From positions 37,582,608 to 37,646,607 of the forward strand of contig OX246739.1 of NCBI GenBank assembly GCA_945910005.1: a stretch of DNA of 64,000 nucleotides, given 5' to 3'. Made by a program: the position numbers and the translations under genes. This document shows positions 32,405 to 43,327 of the stretch, one piece after another. Below the pieces are notes generated by a model. The model searched no databases. It worked only from the letters and a program-made list of their open reading frames with translations, and was not told where the DNA came from. Source of the stretch: Isoperla grammatica. Taxonomy: Eukaryota > Arthropoda > Insecta > Plecoptera > Perlodidae. Positions within the stretch are counted from its first letter, which is position 1. The number at the start of each line of letters is the position of its first letter.

Positions 32405-32674
32405 GTAGGACAAACATGAATTTTACTTTAGTTTAATAATTGTGTTAAAATTGGAGAAAATACTTATTTTTCCAGACCACATTTTTCCTCGTTTTCTCAT
32501 GTTATTCACTGCGCTATGGCATGCGCATGAAACCGAATTCAATGACGTTGAGTTGTTTCCGAGTGTATAATCTAAGAAGCCTTATCCCTTCGGAAATTTG
32601 AGTGAATCTATTTTCAAGTTACAGTAAAATTATATGCTATAACCATTGAAAAATTAAGTAATCCGTGTCTGTAC

Positions 32675-32695
32675 GGGATCTACATTGTAGATCCC
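32675..32695. repeat. Perfect 21-bp palindrome
   Basis: Ten-base arms (GGGATCTACA and its complement) around one T, 270 bp after exon O. Confidence 0.9.
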
Positions 32696-35600
32696 GATCC
32701 ATGAAACCTTAAATCTGTAGCCATATCTACTGCATTGGATTCCAAGACTAATGCCTATATAGTTTATCTGTGCATGATCAGATAAACAGATATCATATAG
32801 TGTGTCTCCTTATCAGTAATTTTCCTCAACGTGTACCGTCTTGACAACTGCAAAACAGTTCTGTAACTTGCGATAATTGCTCTATTCAGTCTACTCCAAC
32901 ACTGCAACTAGGCTGCACGACAAGTGTTAACACGTCATCCTTGAAAGACAGCGGATGATCGTGTTTTCGGCTCAGTAAGAGCATCGTGGTATCCTGTCAG
33001 TATGTCTGCCCCACTGTGGGATGGGCGCGTTTGTGTAAACATTGTATTTTAATCCTCGTATCAATAAGGAGAACGATCTTTGTTGTGAGTTGAACTTGTG
33101 TAATGCGAGTGCTCGGTTTCGAATACATTGGATACCAACAGTATGTTCGCTACTGGTGACTCCTGTGCAGTGGGTAGTTGATTTTGTTGAAGGTAAGAAT
33201 TGATTTATGATTATATTGCTCTGTTGGAATTAAATAATGAGGAACGCTGATGTAGTTAATGTTTTTTCGGTACTGACAAATATATTATTCAACTATTAAT
33301 TTTTTTTACCAAAACAATGGAAACGCTGAAATTAAATTATTATATTTTAACGTATCATGTGCGTTGTTATGCTTTTTCTTGTATATGAATCCACGAACAA
33401 TATAGTATATAACTTCGTTATAACATTTTCTGCAACGAAACAATTAGAAAGAAAATTAACTATTTCTCGTTGATTTTCGATACTGTTATTTGAAAACATG
33501 AGCTAATCGTGAAAAACATCAATTCGTCTACAGTTAATTCTAATAAAATGAAACTTTCACATCATGTCTTAAGAAATCTTTTACCCGATGAAACATTATA
33601 TGGTTGGTTTGTTTTATTAATTAGTACAGAAATAGGAATATTCCTAACTTCGAATCAATTGTGTTAGTTATAACCGGTTATATCTGTGTATAAAATAAAA
33701 TCTTATTACGATAAAATGTATTTGAACTGATAATTTTATTTGATATAATTGATACTGTTGCCTGCCTTTGAGTAGGTATAAAGCCATTTACTTTGAGGAG
33801 ACCCTCAACTCGAGTGCATGATTTTGATTATCTGTTGAGGATACGTAAAAACCGGTAGCCTACACAAACTGACGTTGCGAGTGCTGCCATCTCTCGGAGA
33901 GATCACGCAGCGGCCGCAACTCGAACACCTTAATCATTGTCGTCGTGTGTTGCAGCGACTTGGGAAACAATGTAGAACGATTAGTTGCGTTTGTAGCTTA
34001 ATTGCAGAACAGCACTAAATACGATGTATTATTCATGGAAGTGACCCGGGAGAAAGCAGAGTAAGGTCTGGTCTTGACCCATGTGTCAAAACACGACACT
34101 GAGGTGAGGATGACGCATGGCGTGCGAGCGTGAGTGCGTGCGTGCGTGGGGCACGTTTCACCCGAGCGGAATTTTGGGAATAGGCGACAAAACTAGTTCA
34201 CCACAATTCTTTGTATTTTGCAAGACTTGATGCAATAGTGAAGGAGCTTTATGAAGATTGGGTAATAACTCATAATGATCCATTAAGTTACTATATTCTT
34301 ACAAATTCCCACCCCCCTCCCCCCTTCCCACACAACAAGAACGTTATATGTCGAAGTAATAATAACATTTAAAAAATGATACGAGTTTTGGTTATTGATT
34401 ATTGTAGTTAAAATAATATCCATTATCTACACATTCGCATAATTTCTAAATCACGTTTTTACTATAGCTAATTATCAAAGTGTTGTGTCCTTTTTTGGTG
34501 AGTTGGAAAACAAGATACCCTGCCTATAATATAAATTATATTTTCCATTATATCCTAAATCTTATTAATCCATAGACCAATTGCATAATATATTCAACTT
34601 ACGGTTATGAATATATATCGGAGTTCACTTTATTTGGCTATGTCGCCATGCGGCGCTTTGCAATTGCTAAACTAACAATAAATGACGTCATTCTTGCCTG
34701 AACGTTTCAACGCGACTAATCTTACAATAGGTGCTTGTCGACTACCAGGCCAACAGCATACCAGAACATCCATTACTTTTTATTGAATATGGCATCCCAC
34801 TTAAAGAAAGCTTTGTTTTCATTTTCAATATTTATGCGAATCTTACAACAAGCACTCGCAATTAACCTTTGCAGTTGAACCACACAGGCGCGCCTTTGTG
34901 CCATATTAAAACTGCCTCCCACGTAAATAGTTCCCCTACCTACCGAACATAACACGCCGTTACATGCAACAAACGATTGTGAAACAATGGGAATAAAAGC
35001 AAGGTAATTTATCAAAAAAACGATTGTTCTGTGAAAGCACTTTGTAGAATGACACTAGTGACAAGTTGGCGGTATGTGTGGGTTAAGTCGTCCGATCTGA
35101 TTGAGACAAGAACTGTGTCCAAATTCTAAAAACACGAAACCATTTATTGAAAGTGTGTAGGTCCACTCGTAAATAACCTCAGCATTGTTCCATAGATCAA
35201 CGTGTACACATAATGTCGTGTATTGGACGATCAGATTGTTCTCGAGTGATTGATTGGTCATTACAGGTGGCTCAAATACTTAAGTAGGGTGGAGTGCTTT
35301 AGAGTAACTCTTATCTTAAAAACATGATTGAAAGAAAAAATTCTGAAAAAGTTGAGTGGGTAGAATGTTAACAAGTGTTATAATTTAGAACAATCTATCA
35401 GATAATCAAACAATCATTTATAAATATGAAGTGGAAAATATAGTATTCCTCTAGAGACTTGACTAGAGTATAATATATTTCCTCCTCTGATAATACAAAT
35501 ATGACGTTTTCCACGGTTTTACCTGAGCGTAAGCAACCTACAAAGTGTGTTCAAATCTCCCAAAAGGAATGGCTTGTTTAATTGTCCATCTTCATCTACT

Positions 35601-36038
35601 CCCCCTCATCATCTCGAATAGCACGATTGCAATGAAATATACATAAAGTAACAACGGTAATTATTACCGTCTCAGCATGCATGGTTTTCCGCTATGATAA
35701 GGCGTGTGCTAGCCATGTCAGCTTTTGGACATTCCAAACTATTGAATACCCTAGGCTTTTCAGTAACTCAACCCAGGTAAAAAATGTGAAAAATCAGATG
35801 CACACAGTACTATAATTCTAAAAAAATGTATGAGAGAATTGAAAGTTTTTGAAAAATGAAAGCTTTCAACAATCTCCATTTCCAAACAATGCTATACTTC
35901 GTTTCAAACATCATCGTCATCGTTTTCTTGTTCTAATAATAGTAAAATATTCGACGAAAACTTTCACAAAAAGTATGTCCTGGCATTGTCCATGCAATGA
36001 TCGGGGTTGTGTTGGCGCCAGAACTTCTCGTGACCTTT

Positions 36039-36082
36039 TGACGTCATCGCCCCTCCTTATATGGCGGACACTTGAACAGCTG
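36039..36082 (+). promoter_or_regulatory. CRE + CArG box + E-box cluster (candidate muscle enhancer)
   Basis: Within 44 bp: TGACGTCA (36039-36046, CREB/ATF), CCTTATATGG (36055-36064, a perfect CC(A/T)6GG SRF site) and CAGCTG (36077-36082, MyoD-type E-box). The spacings of about 16 and 22 bp suit cooperative binding. A muscle gene host fits the role, but activity is inferred from motifs only. Confidence 0.45.
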
Positions 36083-38499
36083 ACCTTCTCACACGCGTAA
36101 ACAACCAAATCTCTGCAACAACACTCGGGGCTTTGCTTCAACACTTGACAGATCATGATGTACGGCGACATCTTCAGACTCGGCTGCACGGTTGGAATAA
36201 ACCCAGCCATCAATCTATAGTTGAAATGGTAATTCACGGATCCCCACTGGGCACGTAGGAGTGAAATAGATCGGCGGTTGCCACCTGGGACGCCTGACAT
36301 CCTGTTGACCCCACCCGATGGCCCACGGGAGATTTCAACGCACGCGATACAGGCATCGGAACTTGTATCGACAATCAATGCATCAAAACAAGCCTGGTTA
36401 CAAATATTACGTCGTGTTCTAGTATCGGCGCATCACGAACACGCATTGGTATACATTATTTATGCGTTTCAGTTATCAGACATTAATATTCACTTGGCTA
36501 CACATATGACACTCTTCTACAATTAAAGTGATAGAATATATGAAACACTCTTGCTGTCAACTAACCAGCTAAGCGCTTTTAATTATCAATTACTAAAACT
36601 CACTTGTTATAGGCATGAGATTGGCTTCTATCATTAAAACGTCACACCACGCTTTCACAACTGAAATACGACTTGCAATAAGAAATAGTGGAATAGTAAC
36701 TTCGTTGTAGGAGTGCGATGTCAAGTAGAGATGTTCTTAGACGTGTTACACACCCACCTGTCACCGCCTTCTGAATGGAATCATTGTCTTTTGAGTCTGT
36801 CGTGTAGCTACCGAGTTGTACATGCAACACAATTACCAACAACCGTGTATTGTAACCGCTAATGGCCCATTCACAATGTCAACTACTAACTTATAGCGTT
36901 GAGATTAAATTATTAAATGTTTCTCTTGTACCCTTCACAACGGCTTGTCGCTACGGTACGAAACTTTGTTTGCAAACTTCAAAATTTCAAACTGTAAATC
37001 TGATTTTCTTGTTGGCAAGCGACCAGGGAGAGAATAGGTGTTTCTTTATTTTCAATCTGTATTTAATTGTATGTTATGAAATGGTTATAAACGCCATTTT
37101 CTTACACTTTGTTGACAAGTATTAACTGGGTAATGTACAGACTGCGTAGACTGTAAAGTAAATGAAAACGAGCGAGCGACCAATAGTCAAACAATTTCGA
37201 CAGTTTCGCTTTATTCGCGGTGTTTCTCCTGTTTTTGCTGATCCCAGCTTTCTGATTGGTCCAGACTCTATTAGCTCGCCTCATTTGCATGCAAGAAAAC
37301 GATGCTTCAGTCAAAGTGCTTAGCATTTTTCGCATTAGTTTTCTTCGTTTTGGAAATAAATAAAAATAAAATGAATTTTACTCTTGATGATTATTAAAAT
37401 CTGTTAGTCATTATTAACAGCGCACATGTAAGTCTCCAAAAACCTCTGCTTGTATTATACATCAAAGAAACAATATTATTGACAGGCATATTTTGCTTGT
37501 CACTACTTTCTAGACAATGATTACCAAAACAATGGACATGAACATGCGGCGCTTTGAAGACCTTTGTTTGGCTTTAGTTTCAAGTTTACGCACCTTGCGA
37601 AGGAAAAATTTCAATGGTGCCTATAAGTTTCATTTAACTGTTATGTTAAAACTCAATTTAAAATTAGCGAAAATTATGAATGGTATTTTAACAAACGAAA
37701 TGTTCTTAACTTTTTTACTGTGCGTGCGACAGTTGCTTGCAATTTGCTTTAAAAATAATACGAGTATTGGTTGGGACTATTGGTTATATTATGAAATATT
37801 CAAGTTACACATAATTGATTATCCATCCGATACTACAAGGACATCTTTTTGTACTATGTATGCGTTTGCTCTCATCTTCGCAATAAAAGCGTTTGTTAGT
37901 TCCATTGAAAATACTCGTTCGTTCCATTTAAAATGAGAATTTTTTGTATTTGTTTTCGTATGCATATTGATCCTTTTTTTTACACAGATGCCTTCTTAAA
38001 CTAAAAGTTTCAAAAAGTTTCCGTATATATAATTTATTTACTTGTCTAACGAATTAATTACACAACTAGTCTGCTAAGACCGGCCGTGCGATGGTTTGAC
38101 CGTATGACGTGGGCTGTGACGTCATCACGCGTGCGCAGTGGGTCTGTCTGTATTTATCCACTGGTTAGACCGTCACGACGCCACAGAAGCCACCTAATAT
38201 TCCTAAACGCTGCAAAGTTTACCTGAAACACGATATCCCTTGAAACCTGCTACGAGTGTAGGTCACTAGATCTTCTGGACCACGAAGCTTTTGTTTGTGG
38301 CCACTACAGAGAACGGTTGGATGTCTCTTCTACTCGAAAGGTGGCACTTTACTTTCTTCAGGGAGAACTCTTAATTCGACCTTCGGTTTTTACCAACAGA
38401 AGTTATTTTCATACTATGTTTTAAACGTAAGGTTTTCCCTCAAAGTGACTCAAAACGATAAATACGGTTTTCTGGTGCTCTTTTCAAGATGCTGCCTTC

Positions 38500-38600
38500 T
38501 GCGGTGGCTCATGCGGTCTGGGCAAAAGTCCTAAACGCGTAGGGTCTGTGTGACCTATACGTGGGTTCGAATTCCACATAACGTATGCGTTTGTTTTTTA
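38500..38600 (+). mobile_element. tRNA-like SINE head
   Basis: GGTGGCTCATGCGG resembles box A, and CGTGGGTTCGAATTCCAC resembles box B with a pairable T-stem, about 50 bp apart. A T-rich tail follows. The acceptor stem does not pair, so this is not a functional tRNA. Confidence 0.5.
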
Positions 38601-38954
38601 TAATTGTCCATCTATAACCCCTTAGTTTCGCATGGTATGATTGCTATAATAGAGATGTATAAAGCAATAAGAATCATCATCATCATCATGTTGATGATGT
38701 GCATGTGGATGCTCCACGATGTTGCAATAACATGTATCTTTAACCATTTTGACATCTCTATGCATTTTTCATGATTCAAATCTGATACAAATCTCAGTAG
38801 GGTACACAATGCTCAGGCAAGTATAATTACCCGTTGATTAACTGGTTTGATATCACTTACGGTGTTTTGTGACTAATCGTTGCTTCCATTATGGCGTGTA
38901 GCATTGAACTACCCCGTCGCGTGATACTTATTTGTGACTGAACTATCATTTGTT

Positions 38955-39154
38955 NNNNNNNNNNNNNNNNNNNNNNNNNNNNNNNNNNNNNNNNNNNNNN
39001 NNNNNNNNNNNNNNNNNNNNNNNNNNNNNNNNNNNNNNNNNNNNNNNNNNNNNNNNNNNNNNNNNNNNNNNNNNNNNNNNNNNNNNNNNNNNNNNNNNNN
39101 NNNNNNNNNNNNNNNNNNNNNNNNNNNNNNNNNNNNNNNNNNNNNNNNNNNNNN
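38955..39154. other. Assembly gap (200 N)
   Basis: Exactly 200 N, a placeholder length typical of scaffold joins, so the true gap size and even the adjacency of the flanks are uncertain. Confidence 0.99.
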
Positions 39155-41140
39155 TCGTGAAGCTTCGTGATGAGAGAGATGTACAGTGTACAATAATTTC
39201 ATTATTGGCACACATCACGGCGACTGACCAGTTGATTTACCGACAACAACTCCGCCCACTATACCAGTCTTCGGGGGGACCAGATGTTGCGATCAAACTG
39301 GATGAACGATGTTTGCCATGTCCTCAATCACTTATTGAATTCCTTACGTTATTAACTAGAGAAAAAATTAGGCATTAACACTAAGACCTAAATTCATATC
39401 ATTATTATTATATTATCTGTCTGTTGTTTAAAGGTACAAAAAAGCAAGGACGTCATTGGCTTCCCTAATTCATAAATACAATTTGGCTTGTGTACCAACG
39501 CTTAATTTCGCTAACGATTTTGTTTTCAATTTGGGAGAGAAAAGAAATGAGCAATAATTATAAAATTATTTTAGTATTACATAGGTACAACTTCGTGTGA
39601 TGTAATATGATTATCTTTATATTGTCTTTGTTTTAATGGAGTATGTATCATTGTAAACATGTAAATTGGAAAAAAACAAAAAAAAATAAATAAAGGGGGG
39701 AGGGTGAGGGGGAGGAGTGATTATCATGGGAGGAAATCAATGGGCTCATTTGGAATTAAGATATTCATCCTCGTCATGTTTTCAAGTCGTCAAATCTACG
39801 TGGAATTCTAAGAATGTTAAACACTCAAACCGCGAAGAATATTCACATAAAACAAGTTGTCGATGGAAATTAACATGATTTAATATAAGACGTTGACAGA
39901 CGTAGGTAACTCACGGGCTAAGGTGGGCCAGCATTGAAACAGTGGGGGGGGGGGGGGACCTAGAGTTTATTGCCCACATTTAGTACGACGTGATACGTCT
40001 TTGAGTAATTGGCTTCATACGCAAATGTGATGCTGGTGCCAAGAATGAGCAGTGTTGTTTGTCACTCTATACCTGCTCGACTATCGCAAGTTGCAGAAGC
40101 CATGTTTGAAACATGCTCGGACCTCGGTCCGTACATACAAAACAAGAAAGCATAAATTAAATGAATCGTGTATTTCAGAAAGGACGTAAGTCACATTTCG
40201 AAAATAGTTATTTTTTTCCATATCTATAGAACCTTCTTTGGTGCAGTGAGGGCGAAATATCATCACAAATGTCTCTTTCCGAGGTCCCAAACTATACGGC
40301 ATTGCGCATACTTTCCATCCATACACTCGACATAATATTATGCTGATCCAACACGTTACTTCGTGTTACTTCCGGACTTCTTTAGGCAAGAAAACATGTA
40401 ACATCAAAATACAGATAAATGGGGGCTTGCCCCCCCAACCCCCCCTCACATACATACTCCATATTGTATCTATATACAATTGTGTCTCCCCTGTAAAATA
40501 TTCCCTCTAGCCAAGCTGGCTGTATAAAACTAATCCAAAGATTGAAACATTGTGATGAAATTAATAACCTTATCGGTGTTCGATGGTAGCAACACCGTAT
40601 CCGAGACGTCAAACATCATCTTCATCAACGGGAAGACGCATCAATTAAACAGATGATGATAATATTTCATCAACAGGTTTTACGTTTTCAAAACATGCCA
40701 TAGTTATAGAGTGAAAACGCATCAACATGTCTAGATTCGTACACGCGTGTCAAACCGCAACTGTTTCAGTGCAACATTTCCCGCCTAGAAAACATGTTCT
40801 TTCTCGATCGACGGTTTTTAAAAATCCAGCGTGTGCGATCTATTACTTGCGTTGCAGATAAACCGTGTAATGGTTTTTGCTACCGTCGCTGCTGTGAAGG
40901 TGAAGAGACAGACGGAGTGATATACGATCAGACAGTCGCGTTGCAATTGTAGGAGTTGAAACAAAAACAAAGCTGGTGGAATGGAAGGTTTTTGTGCTGA
41001 CGAATGGGACGGGATGGGATGAGACGAACGGAAATGAGATCTTGTCTTGTTTGCAATGTTGGCTCAACGCTTGTTTGGGATTGCGCCTGTGCTCTGAAAC
41101 TCTCGGCAATGATTACACTCAATTCATTATTCTATTATCT
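39155..41140. other. Non-coding stretch after the gap
   Basis: A+T-rich DNA with a G-rich purine patch (39688-39720) and a G14 run (39944-39957). I recognise no gene. Apparent frames across the N run are artefacts. Confidence 0.6.
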
Positions 41141-41343
41141 TATATATTATATTATATTATATTATATTATATTATATTATATTATATTATATTATATTAT
41201 ATTATATTATATTATATTATATTATATTATATTATATTATATTATATTATATTATATTATATTATATTATATTATATTATATTATATTATATTATATTAT
41301 ATTAAATTATATTATATTATATTATATTATATTATATTATATT
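41141..41343. repeat. (ATATT)n pentanucleotide satellite
   Basis: About 200 bp of near-perfect 5-bp repeat with one A-for-T variant near 41303, ending exactly where the CRE minisatellite begins. The long open frames here (YYIIL repeats) are produced by the repeat. Confidence 0.95.
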
Positions 41344-41850
41344 CACAGTGGGCCTTAACTCTGTGATACCCCATCTAGTGACGTCACAGCGGCCCTTCAC
41401 CCTGTGATACCCCATCTCGTGACGTCACAGCGCCCTTCACCCTGCGATACCCCATCTAGTGACGTCACAGCGCCCTTCACCCTGTGATACCCCATCTAGT
41501 GACGTCACAGCGGGCCTTCACCCTGTGATACCCCATCTAGTGACGTCACAGCGGCCCTTCACCCTGTGATACCCCCCATCTAGTGACGTCACAGCGGGCC
41601 TTCACCCTGTGATACCCCATCTAGTGACGTCACAGCGGGCCTTCACCCTGTGATACCCCATCTAGTGACGTCACAGCGGCCCTTCACCCTGTGATACCCC
41701 CCATCTAGTGACGTCACAGCGGGCCTTCACCCTGTGATACCCCATCTAGTGACGTCATAGTGGCCCTTCACCCTGTGATACCCCATCGAGTGACGTCAAC
41801 AGGGGCCCTTCACCCTGTGATACCCCCCATCTAGTGACGTCACAGCGCCC
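41344..41850 (+). promoter_or_regulatory. Minisatellite of 12 CRE (TGACGTCA) octamers
   Basis: Tandem units of about 41 bp (CCCTGTGATACCCCATCTAG, then TGACGTCACAGCG and CCCTTCA). Perfect TGACGTCA palindromes start at 41379, 41420, 41460, 41500, 41541, 41584, 41625, 41666, 41709, 41750, 41791 and 41835. Spacings are 40-44 bp, close to four helical turns. Other bases vary between units, including C4 to C6 runs, while the octamer never does. The array ends 53 bp before the predicted start site. TGACGTCA is the full CREB/ATF site. Function is inferred; it may be simply a minisatellite. Confidence 0.7.
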
Positions 41851-41892
41851 TGGCGCCTCGCGTCACACGGATCGCGGTCACGGACTGATCTC

Positions 41893-41926
41893 TCAGTTCT
41901 CTCCCGCCAGCTGTTCGCGTCAGTTG
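41893..41926 (+). promoter_or_regulatory. TATA-less core promoter: initiator plus DPE
   Basis: Initiator TCAGTT (41893-41898) with A+1 at 41895, and AGTTG at 41922-41926, exactly +28 to +32. AGTTG matches the arthropod downstream promoter element RGWYV in all five places. The local sequence is GC-rich (41845-41925) and has no TATA box. A second TCAGTT at 41920 lacks a DPE. A third at 42733 (A+1 42735) has GGTTT at +28, one mismatch. No transcript evidence is available. Confidence 0.5.
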
Positions 41927-42812
41927 GTTGTGTTCTGCGCTGCCGTTCTCGACCTTGCAAGGACCCAGTGAATCACCTACCGTGCGTTGGTCTGGTCAGT
42001 GCGAACTAAACAGGTGGGCGACGAAGACTATTAATAAGTTCGCTTTACTCAGGTGGGTTAGGAGCAGACTATTAATAAGTTACGCTTTTGTAAGGCGAGT
42101 TAGGAGCGGGTTATTAATAAGATAGGTGGGTTAGGAGTTAACTAATAATAAGATAGGTGGGTTTGAAGTGACTATTTATAGGTACGCTTAATTCAGGTGG
42201 GTTAGGAGCAGACTATTAATATGTTACACTTGTGTAAGGTGGATAAGGAGCAGACTATTAATAAGATAGGTTGATTAGAAGCGGACTGTTAAAAATTACG
42301 CTTAATTCAGGTGGGTAAGGAGCGAACTATTAATAAGATAGGTGGGTTAGGAGCGGACTATTAATGAGATATGTGTGAGATAGGTGGGTCAGGAGCAGGC
42401 TATTAATAATTTTTATACATACATATATATGCGATTTAGGTGGGGTAGGAACAGGCTTGACGACGCGAAAGTGTTGAAGTAATAATAACACATGTGTTTA
42501 AGAATGGGGGTTACCTTTGCTTAAATAGATTTGACGATTTTGCAAATAATTAAGAAATTTAATGTGTGATGTGTGACGAAGATCTATAGGAGTCCGCACT
42601 GACCGCGGCGTGCCCGACGAAGCTGCTAGTGACGACCGAAAGTGTTAAAAGAATGGAAACTGACGTGTTGGATTCGACCTAGTGGAGTTGGCGCGTAAAC
42701 AGTGACGAGTTGTAAAGAAAATACGTATTACATCAGTTGTTGTTGCGAAGTGATTTGGTGCGGTTTGACTTGATTTGTGAAGGGGTCTCATCAGATCTGG
42801 CAAAACCTCAAG
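41895..42812 (+). other. Candidate 5' untranslated exon(s) from the internal promoter
   Basis: Downstream of the putative start site lie a donor-like CAG|GTGGGC (GT at 42014) and a much stronger donor AAG|GTAAGC (GT at 42813). The region has no long ATG frame, only a short one near 42653 (METDVLDST), so it would be non-coding leader. It may belong to a short isoform of the flanking gene or to an independent gene beyond the window. Confidence 0.3.
42011..42409 (+). promoter_or_regulatory. Degenerate tandem array of MEF2 sites with E-boxes
   Basis: About ten units with CAGGTGGGTTAGGAGCAGA followed by CTATTAATAAG. Perfect MEF2 consensus (YTAWWWWTAR) at 42028, 42069, 42111, 42142, 42172, 42255, 42327 and 42400; near-misses at 42213 and 42358. 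The site at 42172 is the optimal CTATTTATAG. CAGGTG E-boxes at 42011, 42050, 42194 and 42308 precede a MEF2-like site by 17-19 bp. Unit spacing is 41-42 or 30-31 bp, that is four or three helical turns. The units also resemble 5' splice donors (CAG|GTGGGT). Role inferred. Confidence 0.6.
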
Positions 42813-43123
42813 GTAAGCCGGAGTGCGAAAGTCTTTCATTTTCATCCCAGGGTGTAGCATTATGGTCCAAATTTAAACTTGATTGGACTTTCCGTTCGAC
42901 CTCTATCACGAGACACAAATCATCAAAGAAAAACAAACAAAAAAACAGAACGAGTGTCATACATGTCTAGTGGATTCGCTCGCTTAACAAATAGAGTAAT
43001 GTAGTGCATAATATTATAGTTATGTACTTCGATGCCTGGAATACATTTTAATAATACTTACTCTCTGAATGGTTAACGCTGGCTTTAACACGTGAAGAGT
43101 AATACAACTGCAATAATAATCTA

Positions 43124-43327
43124 TATTTCACAATCGGTTAAAATACTTAAGGTATAAGTCGTAAGGTTTATGGAATAAGGCGTAAGAAATAAAGCAATGC
43201 AATTCTTACGCCTTACACCTTAGGCCTTACGACGCGTTGTGACCAGTTGCATTGAAATATTTACATTGCAATATTAAACCATACGCCTTGCGACTTACAC
43301 CTTAAGCCTTATAACTGATTGTGAATG
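43124..43327. mobile_element. MITE with about 50-bp inverted repeats
   Basis: Ends starting TTCACAATC(G/A)GTTA are reverse complements and continue through CTTAAGGT(A/G)TAAGTCG(T/C)AAGG. The interior repeats the same TTACGCCTTAC words in inverted order. A target duplication was not clear. About 200 bp, non-coding. Confidence 0.65.

Larger units (their letters stand above)
32405..38954 (+). other. Long intron (or gene-free DNA) after exon O, up to the gap
   Basis: It begins with the exon O donor GTAGGA. I see no continuation of Ig8 here. Contents: a 21-bp palindrome (32675-32695), a GCGT-rich stretch (34120-34150), TGACGTCA octamers at 34683, 36039 and 38117, a CRE/CArG/E-box cluster (36039-36082) and a tRNA-like SINE fragment (38500-38600). 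A 139-codon frame at 37517-37936 has no recognisable motif. Confidence 0.6.

Noticed and set aside
35917..36378. 153-codon minus-strand frame, the longest in the window
   Set aside because: No domain, signal or membrane pattern, and it overlaps the CRE/CArG/E-box cluster; probably chance in a GC-richer patch.
37517..37936. 139-codon + frame starting at ATG with some hydrophobic stretches
   Set aside because: No recognised family, biased Leu/Ile/Lys content as expected from A+T-rich DNA, and no splice or promoter support. It could be revisited with RNA data.
38500..38600. Functional tRNA gene
   Set aside because: Box A and B are present but the acceptor stem does not pair; better explained as a SINE.
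38909..39378. Frames of 78-142 codons crossing N
   Set aside because: Mostly unknown residues from the assembly gap; the readable tail shows no motif.
40976..41366. Frames of 109 and 120 codons rich in YYIIL
   Set aside because: Translations of the ATATT satellite.
41344..41850. CRISPR array
   Set aside because: Contiguous repeats of about 41 bp with no unique spacers, in an animal genome: a minisatellite.
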